Virus record (IMG/VR): IMGVR_UViG_3300044714_000124
Span: 1 to 64,000 of that record
From: a virus
Length of the DNA: 64,000 nucleotides
Reading direction: 5' to 3' (one strand)
Every line of letters starts with the position of its first letter. The first letter of the stretch is position 1. Of the stretch, positions 51,398 through 60,403 are shown piece after piece. The notes beneath the pieces were generated by a model. That model searched no databases. It worked only from the letters and a program-made list of their open reading frames with translations, and was not told where the DNA came from. Position numbers and translations under genes: made by a program.

Positions 51398-52441
51398 ATG
51401 GCTGACGATTGCGAGATCATCCCAACGTTGCGCTCCCTCAAGGAGCGCGAGCGATTCAAGCCGGTGAAAATCCAGTTCGTGCTTGGCAGGCCGCGTAATC
51501 GGCGCCTCTATCACACTGTCGTCATCGGCAGCATCGCGGCGCTGAGCCTGTTGCTGTCGTGGGGCGTGATCCCGCGGATCAATCCAATCAGCAGGGACTT
51601 GCTCATCGGACATCATCAGCTCACGTCCGATCAATGGAAGCAGCTACTTGATCGCCACGATGTAATCTTGGGATTGTCATGGGCGTTTGCCACTAGCGGC
51701 TCTACCCTCACACTCGATCCGACATTCAATACGGCCTCGAACAACATCTACTGCATCGGGGCCGGCCGAGGCGGTGCTAATGGCGCTGGCGCCACCGGCG
51801 GCGGTGGCGGCGGCGGCGGCGCTTTCGCGACCTTGGCAAACTACAATTTGAACGGTCCCAATGCGTCGGTCGGCATCCAGGTTGCCGGCGCCAATACGAT
51901 TTTCGACACGACAAATAATGCTGTCATTGCAGTTCAAGGTGCTGCCGGAAGCGGTGCTACCGGTGGCACGGGGGGGGCCGCTGCGTCGTGCACGCCATCC
52001 ACGGGGGCGTTCTCGGGTGGCACTGGCGGGGCCAGCGGTTCGGGATTGGACGGCGGAGGGGGCGGCGGTGCCGCCGGCCCGAACGGAAACGGTAATAATG
52101 GAAGCGCCGGGATCACCACGAATGGCGGCAACGGCGGCAGTGGTGATGGCGGCGTAGGGGGAAGCGGAGGGGCTGCCGGCTCGTGTAGCCCTAGCGGGGG
52201 GGGCGGGACTGAGTGGTCTGCGTCTCCAAACCGCGGGTCCGGCGGCGGGGGCGGCGGCGGCGCAACAGGCATTGCTGCCGCCGGGGCCGGGGGCGCGTAT
52301 GGTGCCGGTGGGGGCGGCGGCTCGAAAACATCGTTGCAAACCGGTGCCGCGGGCACTGGTGGCCTGATCGCGGTCAGTTGGACGCCGGCCAGCGGCGGCG
52401 CCGCAACGCAGTTTCTGTCGCTGCTGGGGGTTGGCACATGA
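51398..52441 (+). CDS. Glycine-rich tail protein
   Basis: 347 residues. An N-terminal portion with one hydrophobic stretch (TVVIGSIAALSLLLSWGV), then a glycine-rich region (about residues 150-315; NGGNGGSGDGGVGGSGG-type) typical of phage tail-tip or receptor-binding fibres with polyglycine II packing. The end is beta-rich. Receptor contact is a fair guess. Confidence 0.6.
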   Translation: MADDCEIIPTLRSLKERERFKPVKIQFVLGRPRNRRLYHTVVIGSIAALSLLLSWGVIPRINPISRDLLIGHHQLTSDQWKQLLDRHDVILGLSWAFATSGSTLTLDPTFNTASNNIYCIGAGRGGANGAGATGGGGGGGGAFATLANYNLNGPNASVGIQVAGANTIFDTTNNAVIAVQGAAGSGATGGTGGAAASCTPSTGAFSGGTGGASGSGLDGGGGGGAAGPNGNGNNGSAGITTNGGNGGSGDGGVGGSGGAAGSCSPSGGGGTEWSASPNRGSGGGGGGGATGIAAAGAGGAYGAGGGGGSKTSLQTGAAGTGGLIAVSWTPASGGAATQFLSLLGVGT

Positions 52442-53151
52442 CCAGTTCCGGCACGTATAATTGGGGTCTATCCAACGCCGAAGCGGTCTTCGCCGCTTTC
52501 GAGCGCGTGCAAATCCGCATGCCGGAACTTCGCCAGGAGCACATGGCGACGGCGCGGCGCGAGTTGAATGACCTTTTCGTCGAGCTATCGAACCGCCAGG
52601 TCAATCTCTGGAAAGTCCAACTCAACACAGTCTCGCTCACCGCAGGCATCGGCACCTACACGCTCCCCTCCAACGTGGTGATGGTCCTCGACGCCTACCG
52701 CTCCCTTAATTACGGCGCCACGAATCAGACCGACATCTACACCACGCCGATCAGCCGCACCGAATATGCGACCTATGCGGCAAAGACGACGCCGGGGCCG
52801 CCGATCGTCTATTGGTTCGACCGCACGATTACGCCGACCGTGACCTTCTACCCCTATCCCGACTCCGGGGGACCGTACACATGGGCCTATTATGCGGCGG
52901 TCCAGATTCAGGATGCGAATCTGCCCGGAGGGGAAACGCCGGATTTGCCCTATCGCTGGCTGGGGGTGCTGGTCGCGGGCCTCGCATTGCGGCTCGCAAG
53001 GTGCTACCCTCCATCGGGAATCGACCCGATCGCGTTCAAGGCGGACCGGCAGGCCGATTACGACAAGGCGTGGATGTATGCGGCGGGGCAGGATACTGAG
53101 AACGTGAATTTCAGCCTCGGGGTGGCGCTGGATTCCTATTATAGGCGGTGA
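52438..53151 (+). CDS. Head-to-tail adaptor-like protein (first)
   Basis: 237 residues. MATARRELNDLFVELSNRQV and ITPTVTFYPYPDSGGPYTWA resemble P22 gp4-like connector/adaptor proteins in podoviruses. A similar but different protein lies at 58174. The ATG overlaps the previous stop. Confidence 0.6.
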   Translation: MTSSGTYNWGLSNAEAVFAAFERVQIRMPELRQEHMATARRELNDLFVELSNRQVNLWKVQLNTVSLTAGIGTYTLPSNVVMVLDAYRSLNYGATNQTDIYTTPISRTEYATYAAKTTPGPPIVYWFDRTITPTVTFYPYPDSGGPYTWAYYAAVQIQDANLPGGETPDLPYRWLGVLVAGLALRLARCYPPSGIDPIAFKADRQADYDKAWMYAAGQDTENVNFSLGVALDSYYRR

Positions 53152-53289
53152 ATGATGCCTCCGGGACTTCTGTATTGCGGCCCGCCGCACTCATTGATGG
53201 TGGCTGTTCTGGGAGTTGTCATTCCGGTGCTGTTCGCTGCCGGCGTCCTTGCTTGGGTGATCATCAGGGATGATTCGAGGATCGTTTGA
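53152..53289 (+). CDS. 45-residue membrane protein, first copy
   Basis: LLYCGPPHSLMVAVLGVVIP and a second hydrophobic half (VLFAAGVLAWVII). Its stop overlaps the next paralogous gene. Function unknown. Confidence 0.5.
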   Translation: MMPPGLLYCGPPHSLMVAVLGVVIPVLFAAGVLAWVIIRDDSRIV

Positions 53290-53423
53290 TGAGTCCGCTG
53301 TTCCCTGTAGTTCTGCATCATTGCGGCCAGCCGCATTCATTGATGGTGGCTATTCTGGGATTTGTCATTCCGGCGCTGTTTGAGGCCGGCGTCTATGCTT
53401 GGGTGTTGACTAGGAAAGATTAG
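53289..53423 (+). CDS. 44-residue membrane protein, second copy
   Basis: CGQPHSLMVAILGFVIPALF closely matches the previous gene. A seven-codon remnant of a third copy (MSPHAIG) follows at 53434. It points to repeated tandem duplication. Confidence 0.5.
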   Translation: MSPLFPVVLHHCGQPHSLMVAILGFVIPALFEAGVYAWVLTRKD

Positions 53424-53467
53424 AGGATCGTTTGATGAGCCCGCATGCGATAGGGTGAGGTGACGTC

Positions 53468-53647
53468 ATGCTTTTGATTTTGGGGTTACTGGTCGCTGTC
53501 GGGACGGTTATTTTTGGTATCATGGCTGTGGCAGCCAACATGGCGACTGATGCGCCGAGTGTACAAAGTACCTCCGTCACACCGATTTTTGTAATCGGAT
53601 TTGGCGTGGCTGCGGTGCTGATATTGGTTCATTTTGTAGGGGTGTGA
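53468..53647 (+). CDS. 59-residue two-span membrane protein
   Basis: Two hydrophobic segments (LLILGLLVAVGTVIFGIM and TPIFVIGFGVAAVLILVHFV) with a short polar loop. Small membrane protein of unknown function, just upstream of the next gene. Confidence 0.5.
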   Translation: MLLILGLLVAVGTVIFGIMAVAANMATDAPSVQSTSVTPIFVIGFGVAAVLILVHFVGV

Positions 53648-53650
53648 GCC

Positions 53651-54106
53651 ATGCGCCCGCATCCGCGACGAACGATAACCGATCCGACGAGGCCGGAAGC
53701 CTGGGGCACGGACGATCGTTCGGGGTTTATCGGCAATCATAAGAATTTGCGCTGGCAGATGGAATGGGCCGGCACGAAGCTCATCAACAAGCGCGTGCTG
53801 GTGTTCGACGATCAATACGATACCCCTCAACGCCAACTCGGCACGCTCATCCTTCCTCCCGACCCGGTGCCGATCGCGAATGCCCGGCCCGAACAATATC
53901 CGCTTGATGAAATCTGGCCTGTATTGACAGAAATCGGCACCGAACACGGCGCCATCCCGCTTTATCTGGAAACCTCGACATTATTGAACAACCCCGAAGA
54001 GATCATTGCCGTTTCGCTCGAATTGTCTACGATCCCCGCAACGCCGACGGCGCAGCCGTTCGTGGTGGGACAGAGTCAAATCGGGGGGCCGAATGTCATT
54101 GCCTAG
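53651..54106 (+). CDS. Hypothetical protein, 151 residues
   Basis: MRPHPRRTITDPTRPEAWGT and LGTLILPPDPVPIANARPEQ, conserved-looking phage type. Overlaps the tail-spike start by 14 bases. Possibly a connector or fibre-attachment protein. Confidence 0.55.
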   Translation: MRPHPRRTITDPTRPEAWGTDDRSGFIGNHKNLRWQMEWAGTKLINKRVLVFDDQYDTPQRQLGTLILPPDPVPIANARPEQYPLDEIWPVLTEIGTEHGAIPLYLETSTLLNNPEEIIAVSLELSTIPATPTAQPFVVGQSQIGGPNVIA

Positions 54107-55853
54107 GCTGTTCGCCGCGGTTCTGCTTTTCGTGATCGGCTGCGCGGCGCCGAGCTTCGGGCAGACGAATCCGGGGTTTGTCAATGGGCAGGTGCTCACC
54201 GCGGATCAGTTGAATCAGGCATTTGCGCGCAAACAGGACCTCCTTTCGATTTCCATCGGAGGGACGCCGGCGGCCGGTTATGTTCCGGTTGCCTCGTCCG
54301 CGACGGCCGCCGCGTGGGCTCAGTTGAACTTCTCCGGCTTGAGCGGCGTTATTGCGACCAATCAACTCGGCGGGACCGTCGGGGGTGATCTCGTCGGGAC
54401 ATTACCGAATCCGGGCGTGGCGAAGATCAATGGGGTTGCCGTAACGGGGACGCCGGCGGCCGGGTATGTGCCTGCCGCGACATCTTCGACGGCGGCCGCA
54501 TGGGCTCAATTGAATTTCTCCGGGTTGAGCGGCGTGATCGCGACCGGCCAACTCGGCGGGACCGTCGGGGGCGATCTTTCCGGGACGCTTCCTGATCCGA
54601 GCGTGGCGAAACTCAATGGCGTCGCGGTGAGCGGTACGCCAGTGGCGGGCGCCGTGCCGATTGCCACCAATGCCTTTGCGGCGGGGTGGGCATTGCTCTC
54701 GATCGTACCGGCCTTCGATGTGGCAAATTATGTCAACGGCGCTGCCGGGGCTGTCGCGGCGTGTACTGCCGCCGGGGGCGGCTGGATTTATTTCGGGGCA
54801 GGCACATTCATCGAAACGGCCCTGACGATTCCAAACGGCTGTAACGTGCTGTGCGCCGGCATCGAGGCCACTACCATCGAGGCCGGATCGGCGACGGGAG
54901 ACATATTCGACGTTGTCGGATATTCGAGCATTCTGCATTGCGGATTTCTGTCGTCCGGGACACCGGGAACCTCGCAGACGGCCGGATCGTTTGTCAATCT
55001 GACGGGCGCGTGGGCGGAAGTGGGCGACGTGTGGTGCAACGGCGCCTATAACTGCCTGACGTTGAACAATGGCATCGCCCGGATTCATGACGTCGTCGTC
55101 AATCATCTGACCCGGCGAACCGTTGCGGCGGGCGCGTCGGCCATTCTGTGCTTGCAGGGCGGCAGCGTCCAGGTTTCCCGTCTGACGGTCGGCACGACCT
55201 CGGACCCGTCATCGGAATGGGCGAGTTATGGCGTGCTGGCGACCGGGGCAAACGGTACATGCCCGCTGCAAATATCGGACTCGGCGATCCTCGAAGTACA
55301 GACTGGGCTCGCGGCGCTCCCCGCCGCCGGCAAGGCGGTCTGCATCAAATCGAGCAACAATTATTATGACAACAATCTCCAACCTGTCATTCTTCAGCCG
55401 CAGGCCAATACAGGCTTGATCTGCAATGCGTCCTTCGTCGGCGACAGTTTCAACATGATCAATACGGGTCAGACGCCGGCCGGCCTGCTCGCGGATACCA
55501 ACACCAACGGCGGCACCATCGATCAGTTGACGATTACCGGAACCAATAACATCTCCTACACGACCGGAAACGGAAGCTGCATCACGCTCTCCGGGAGCGG
55601 TTTGGTCTCGGCACAGATTACCGGAAACAATTGCGGCAGCACCAATCAGGTCTGGTACAACGGCGTCACCGTCATCAACGGCGCCGGCAATTTCGACATA
55701 TCGCACAACTCGCTGATGAACTCCGGCGGCACCACGATCTTCTGCAATTCGACCGGCAACAATCTGGTCATCGAATTCAACCGGTTGAACGGCGGCAACA
55801 CCAACACGTCGGCGTGTAACAACTCGCCCTATCTGATCGGCAACAATCAGTAA
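54093..55853 (+). CDS. Tail-spike-like protein with signal-like N-terminus
   Basis: 586 residues. The first 24 residues (LPRLFAAVLLFVIGCAAPSF) resemble a signal/lipoprotein leader, which is odd for a virion protein. Two ~65-residue repeats (AQLNFSGLSGVIAT...GGTVGGDL) follow, then a right-handed beta-helix-type region (ARIHDVVVNHLTRR; FDISHNSLMNSGGT) of pectate-lyase-like spikes. No catalytic pair can be fixed by eye. Host polysaccharide binding or cleavage is likely by fold only. Confidence 0.6.
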   Translation: MSLPRLFAAVLLFVIGCAAPSFGQTNPGFVNGQVLTADQLNQAFARKQDLLSISIGGTPAAGYVPVASSATAAAWAQLNFSGLSGVIATNQLGGTVGGDLVGTLPNPGVAKINGVAVTGTPAAGYVPAATSSTAAAWAQLNFSGLSGVIATGQLGGTVGGDLSGTLPDPSVAKLNGVAVSGTPVAGAVPIATNAFAAGWALLSIVPAFDVANYVNGAAGAVAACTAAGGGWIYFGAGTFIETALTIPNGCNVLCAGIEATTIEAGSATGDIFDVVGYSSILHCGFLSSGTPGTSQTAGSFVNLTGAWAEVGDVWCNGAYNCLTLNNGIARIHDVVVNHLTRRTVAAGASAILCLQGGSVQVSRLTVGTTSDPSSEWASYGVLATGANGTCPLQISDSAILEVQTGLAALPAAGKAVCIKSSNNYYDNNLQPVILQPQANTGLICNASFVGDSFNMINTGQTPAGLLADTNTNGGTIDQLTITGTNNISYTTGNGSCITLSGSGLVSAQITGNNCGSTNQVWYNGVTVINGAGNFDISHNSLMNSGGTTIFCNSTGNNLVIEFNRLNGGNTNTSACNNSPYLIGNNQ

Positions 55854-55857
55854 GCCA

Positions 55858-58170
55858 ATGGCAAGCAGCGGATATCCGACTGACGGACGGATTACCAGCT
55901 TGGCGACCTTCACAGGCGCGCTGGTCGGCAGCGAATTGATTCCGATCGTGTCTCCTGGCAACGCGGCGTCCGGCGTCAATTACAACATGACGACGCTGAA
56001 TTTCGCCAACTCGCTGCTGTCGTCGCTGATAAATGCGACGTCGTTTGCCTCGATACAGGTACTCGGTACCGCGACTTTCAGCGCCGGACCGGTAATCATC
56101 AACGGCACGACGCAAAGTTTTCCGTCGAGCGGGGATATCGTTGGCGCGGTCGAAACCGCGACGCTTACCAACAAGACGCTCAATTCCGCGATCCTGAACA
56201 ATCCGGCGTTGAATACCGCGACGTTCAACAATGCTACGATCAACACTGCGATCATCAACAATGCCACGCTCAACACGGCAGTTCTCAACAATCCAGTTCT
56301 CAACACCGCAATCCTCGGCACCGCGACGCTGAATTCTCCGACCATCGCCTCCGCGACCTTCACCGGCACTCAGACTTTGCCGGATGGCACTCTTTGGGGC
56401 GTGAACGGCATCAGTGCCGCCAACGGCGCGGCGGTGGCGCTTGGAGCGCTGACCTTTGCCGCGGCGGCCTACAATCTGACCTTGGCGGCAACGGCAACCG
56501 CTGGCGCGCTCACGGTCACTGCCAATGCGATAAGTCAAATGGGCGCCACTACTGGCGTCACGCCGAGCGCGGCAAATCCCGTGCTCATTGGTTTCCGCTC
56601 GAATACCATCTCCTACGGATATCCGACGTTCGAAAGCGTCACCAGTGCGCTGTCGATCACGATCGCGTCCGGCAACACGCTGGGCATGACCAACGGCTCG
56701 ACGTCGAGGCTGTACGTTGTCGGCATGAACAATGCCGGCAGCGTGGCGCTGGCGCTGTACAATGGGGCGGGGTCGAGCATCAACGAGGACCTGTTGCAGA
56801 CGAGCGCCGTGGGCACGGCGGGCGGCAACAGCACCAGCATCTTCTATGCGTCGCAAAGCGGTCTGAGCAATGTAGCGGTTCGCATCATCGGCTACATGGA
56901 TATCGCCGAGACAACGGCCGGCGTCTGGGCGAACGGTCCTACCATGCTCAAGCTGTTCGGCGGCAACGAATTGAGCGCTTCGACAAGTTCGATTTCCACT
57001 TCGACCTTCACGACATTGACGGTCCTTGGTACCGCGACTTTCAGTGCGGGGCCGACCACTTTCAACGGTACGACGACGCTTAACACGCCGACCATCGCCT
57101 CCGCAACTTTCACCGGCACCCAGACTTTGCCGGATGGCAACACCTGGGGTGTAGGCGGCCTTTCCGGCAGCCTGCAATCGGGCAGCATCAATGCCGGTTC
57201 TCTCAACATCAGCGCTTTGCCCTACGCGCCCGTTAACCTGACATTGGAGGCAACCGTCGCCAACAGCGCGTTGACGGTCGCGGTGCAGGCGGCTACGTCG
57301 AGCGGCACGACAGGCGTGGTTCCGACCGCGGCGAATCCGGTCATCATACCGTTCCGCTCGAACAACATTGGTTTTGGCTATCCGGCCGTTGAGACGGTTA
57401 CTGCGGCGCTGTCGATCACGATTGCCTCCGGCCACACCTTGGGCACCATAAGCGGGCAGATGGCGCGACTGTGGATCGTCGGCATGAACAACGCCGGGAG
57501 CGTCGCCGTGGCGCTCTACAATGCGCTGCAAAGCGCTGCGGTGGGTGGATGGACCATCCAGGGCATCAACGAGGACGTTCTCCAATCGAGCGCCAGTGGC
57601 ACGACGGGCGGCAGCAGTGTGCAGACCTATTACGCCTCGCAAAGCTCGCTGAGCAACGTCGCCGTCCGCATCCTCGGCTACCTGGAAATCCAGCAGCAGA
57701 CTGCGGGGACCTGGGCGACTGCGCCGAATATCGTAAGGCTGTTCGGCCCCGGCACGCTCAAGCCCGGCGAGACGGTGCAGATCGCGTGGACTAATTCAAG
57801 CGCCATCACCACGACGGCGCTTACGGCGACCTTCGCCACGGTCGGACCGATCGCGGTCATCAACCCGTTCTCGGCGGCCAATCTCATCAAGGTCAACACG
57901 TTCGGTTCTCTCCAGAACGCCAGCACGCTCGGTGCCGGGACCGACATGATCATCGGCAAGAACGGCACGACGCAGGTAGGTTATGTCTATCAGACGAATT
58001 CCGCCGGCACCGCTTATGCGTCGCCGATAGCGATGGAGGTCTATGATGCGCCGAACTCAACGGCGCTCTTGAGTTATGGGGCTTGCGCCAAGATCACGAC
58101 GGGAATTTTGAGTTATCCCTATAGCAACGTCGGGGCTGCGACGGTTTCCGCAACCGAAATTCAGGTGTAA
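55858..58170 (+). CDS. Tail fibre with two homologous modules
   Basis: 770 residues. The first 150 residues contain short repeats (NNPALNTATFNNATINTAII) of the decapeptide beta type. Then two modules of about 260 residues (starting GTQTLPDGTLWGVNGIS and GTQTLPDGNTWGVGGLS) share SLSNVAVRIIGYMD-like segments. The end (ASTLGAGTDMIIGKNGTTQV) is separate. A fibre with a duplicated tip is likely. Confidence 0.65.
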   Translation: MASSGYPTDGRITSLATFTGALVGSELIPIVSPGNAASGVNYNMTTLNFANSLLSSLINATSFASIQVLGTATFSAGPVIINGTTQSFPSSGDIVGAVETATLTNKTLNSAILNNPALNTATFNNATINTAIINNATLNTAVLNNPVLNTAILGTATLNSPTIASATFTGTQTLPDGTLWGVNGISAANGAAVALGALTFAAAAYNLTLAATATAGALTVTANAISQMGATTGVTPSAANPVLIGFRSNTISYGYPTFESVTSALSITIASGNTLGMTNGSTSRLYVVGMNNAGSVALALYNGAGSSINEDLLQTSAVGTAGGNSTSIFYASQSGLSNVAVRIIGYMDIAETTAGVWANGPTMLKLFGGNELSASTSSISTSTFTTLTVLGTATFSAGPTTFNGTTTLNTPTIASATFTGTQTLPDGNTWGVGGLSGSLQSGSINAGSLNISALPYAPVNLTLEATVANSALTVAVQAATSSGTTGVVPTAANPVIIPFRSNNIGFGYPAVETVTAALSITIASGHTLGTISGQMARLWIVGMNNAGSVAVALYNALQSAAVGGWTIQGINEDVLQSSASGTTGGSSVQTYYASQSSLSNVAVRILGYLEIQQQTAGTWATAPNIVRLFGPGTLKPGETVQIAWTNSSAITTTALTATFATVGPIAVINPFSAANLIKVNTFGSLQNASTLGAGTDMIIGKNGTTQVGYVYQTNSAGTAYASPIAMEVYDAPNSTALLSYGACAKITTGILSYPYSNVGAATVSATEIQV

Positions 58171-58173
58171 CGC

Positions 58174-58899
58174 ATGCTCAGTTACGCCACCTTCGTCACG
58201 TCGCTCGCGAACCTGCTGGTGGTGCCGGCGGGTGACGCAGGCTTCCAGACGGTTCTGCCGAACATCATCGACGACGCCGAGCAGCGCATCTATCGCGATT
58301 TGGATTTTCTCACCACTTTGGCTCAGACCACGACAGCCCTGACGGCGATGAACAGGGAATTTTCAGCGCCGCAGGTCAACTCCAACGGGCTCAACGTTCC
58401 CTATGTGGTGATCGAAGAGGTCAACGTCATCACGCCCGCATCCGTGACGAATCCCAATCTGGGCTCGCGCAATCAGTTGGTGCCGACCAGCAAGGAAGTC
58501 CTCAACTTGACGTGGCCCAGTTCGAGCGGAGCGACGGTCCCCGAATATTATGCCATGGTGGGGCAGACCAGCATTCTGCTCGGGCCGTGGCCTGATCAAG
58601 CCTATACGGTCGAAGTCGTCGGCACCTACCGGCCGGCGCCCATGTCGCCGAGCAATCAGTTTACCTTCATCAGTCTGAATCTGCCTGATCTGCTGCTTGC
58701 CGCGGCGATGGTGTTCGGTAATGGGTACCTGAAAAACTTCGGCTCCGTGGTTGACGATCCGAAAGCGGCAGTTACGTGGGAAAGTCATTATCAGACTCTC
58801 AAGCAGAGCGCCGAGGTCGAGGAAGCCCGCAAGAAGTTCACCGCGGCCGGATGGTCTACCAAACAGCCATCGCCGATCGTGACGCCGCCGAGGATGTGA
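58174..58899 (+). CDS. Head-to-tail adaptor-like protein (second)
   Basis: 241 residues. IIDDAEQRIYRDLDFLTTLA and SFYRL-like parts match the fold seen at 52438 and podovirus adaptors. Two different adaptors may form the tail tube and neck. GGTGTAACG separates it from the fibre gene. Confidence 0.6.
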   Translation: MLSYATFVTSLANLLVVPAGDAGFQTVLPNIIDDAEQRIYRDLDFLTTLAQTTTALTAMNREFSAPQVNSNGLNVPYVVIEEVNVITPASVTNPNLGSRNQLVPTSKEVLNLTWPSSSGATVPEYYAMVGQTSILLGPWPDQAYTVEVVGTYRPAPMSPSNQFTFISLNLPDLLLAAAMVFGNGYLKNFGSVVDDPKAAVTWESHYQTLKQSAEVEEARKKFTAAGWSTKQPSPIVTPPRM

Positions 58900-58900
58900 T

Positions 58901-59875
58901 ATGGCCGAACCGACGACCAATAATAAGGGTCTGATCGTTCCTAATACCGGCGACCTGGTCGGCGCATGGGGCACGACCGCCGTCAACGCCGATTTCAACG
59001 CCATCGACGGCATGCTCGGCGGTGTTCTCAATCTTTCGCTTTCCGCTGCGACCAGTTTCAATCTGACAGCGCCGTCCGCCACCATCACGCCGAGTTCCGG
59101 CCCGACGCAATCGCAGAACATGGCGATTCACCTGTCGGGAACGCTTACCGGAAATGTGCAGATAGGCTTCACGCTTCCCGGCATCTATCTCGTGGACAAT
59201 TCCTGCATCACGGGAGCCTATTACGTCCAGTTGATGAATTCCGGGGGCCTTGGCGCGGGCTCCTATGTCGGGTGCCCTCCCGGCTTCCCGATCTTCGTCT
59301 ATTACGACGGGACGAATGTGAGGCTCGTCAACGCGCCCCCTGTCGGGAGTTATCTCGACCTCGCAGTGACGACGTCGCCGCTGTGGATGACGGCTTCTTC
59401 GTTCGTGCCATATCTGCCTTGTAATGGCTCGACCTATAATACCAGCGCCTATCCGCAGCTCGGCAACCTGCTGGGTTCGACCTTCGGCGGCAACGGCATC
59501 ACGACGTTCGCGGTGCCCGACCTCTCGAACCGCTTCCGCATTCCTCTCGATCTGACGGGGAGCAACCGCGTTACGGCGGGCGGTGCCGGAATCAGCGGGA
59601 CGACGCTTGGCGCTGCGGGGGGCGATCAGAGTCTCCAGGCACACACCCATGCCGCCGTGGCGACGGTGACCGATCCGGGGCACTCGCACACCGATATCGC
59701 TATCCTGGCGGGCACCGTGCTCGGCGCTCAAAATGGCTTTCAGGTTACGCCCAGCACGACCGGCGTGTCTGTGACCAACATCAGCGTCGCGGTCGCCAAC
59801 GCCACGACCGGCGTGGGGGGCGGGCAGAACATGCCGCCCTCGATGGTGGCGGGGATATGTTTCATCAAGACGTGA
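58901..59875 (+). CDS. Tail-collar-domain fibre
   Basis: 324 residues. The C-terminus (SLQAHTHAAVATVTDPGHSH, ending GGGQNMPPSMVAGICFIKT) is a phage tail collar domain, the H-T-H metal-binding type used in short fibres. The N-terminal part is the virion anchor. Receptor binding is likely. Confidence 0.75.
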   Translation: MAEPTTNNKGLIVPNTGDLVGAWGTTAVNADFNAIDGMLGGVLNLSLSAATSFNLTAPSATITPSSGPTQSQNMAIHLSGTLTGNVQIGFTLPGIYLVDNSCITGAYYVQLMNSGGLGAGSYVGCPPGFPIFVYYDGTNVRLVNAPPVGSYLDLAVTTSPLWMTASSFVPYLPCNGSTYNTSAYPQLGNLLGSTFGGNGITTFAVPDLSNRFRIPLDLTGSNRVTAGGAGISGTTLGAAGGDQSLQAHTHAAVATVTDPGHSHTDIAILAGTVLGAQNGFQVTPSTTGVSVTNISVAVANATTGVGGGQNMPPSMVAGICFIKT

Positions 59876-59881
59876 GAGGCG

Positions 59882-60403
59882 ATGGTGTGGTGCGTTTCCC
59901 ATCGTGCCGATCCTGCTGCGGCTAGATTAGCTGATAGGCACTACAACCGGCAGAAGATTGGGACGCCTCAATTTGCGCCCACAGGTTCATGTTGCGTGTT
60001 CGTTACCGATTGCGGCCGGGCTTTCTGGATTACGTCATATCCGCTTGCAGAATGGGTAAAACATGCGTGGGGCGGCGCGTGGATATGCAGCGCCTTTCGT
60101 TCAGAAGGCGCTGGGTGCGCGTCTGAATTGATCCGTCAGGCGGTTGGTGCAACCCGTGCGCATTACGGCGAACCGCCGGCTATGGGAATGGTGACGTTCA
60201 TCGATCGGCGCAAGGTGAGACCCATAAAAGTGCGATCGCGCGATGTTTGGGGGTGGACATGGCGCAAGGCTGGATTTGTGGAGGACGGCGAAACCAAGGG
60301 TGGCCTTCTGGTGATGCGATTGCATGTGTGCGACATGCCAAACGCTTTGCCGGCCGCGCCTCGCACGATGCGCGGCTCTCCGCTGTTTGATTGGATTGCG
60401 TGA
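59882..60403 (+). CDS. GNAT-like phage protein
   Basis: 173 residues. ADPAAARLADRHYNRQKIGT then WGGAWICSAFRSEGAGCASE and GYVTF-like sites match a phage family that resembles a GNAT acetyltransferase fold. The target is unknown. It is embedded in the structural region, between a fibre and a large structural protein. Confidence 0.6.
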   Translation: MVWCVSHRADPAAARLADRHYNRQKIGTPQFAPTGSCCVFVTDCGRAFWITSYPLAEWVKHAWGGAWICSAFRSEGAGCASELIRQAVGATRAHYGEPPAMGMVTFIDRRKVRPIKVRSRDVWGWTWRKAGFVEDGETKGGLLVMRLHVCDMPNALPAAPRTMRGSPLFDWIA

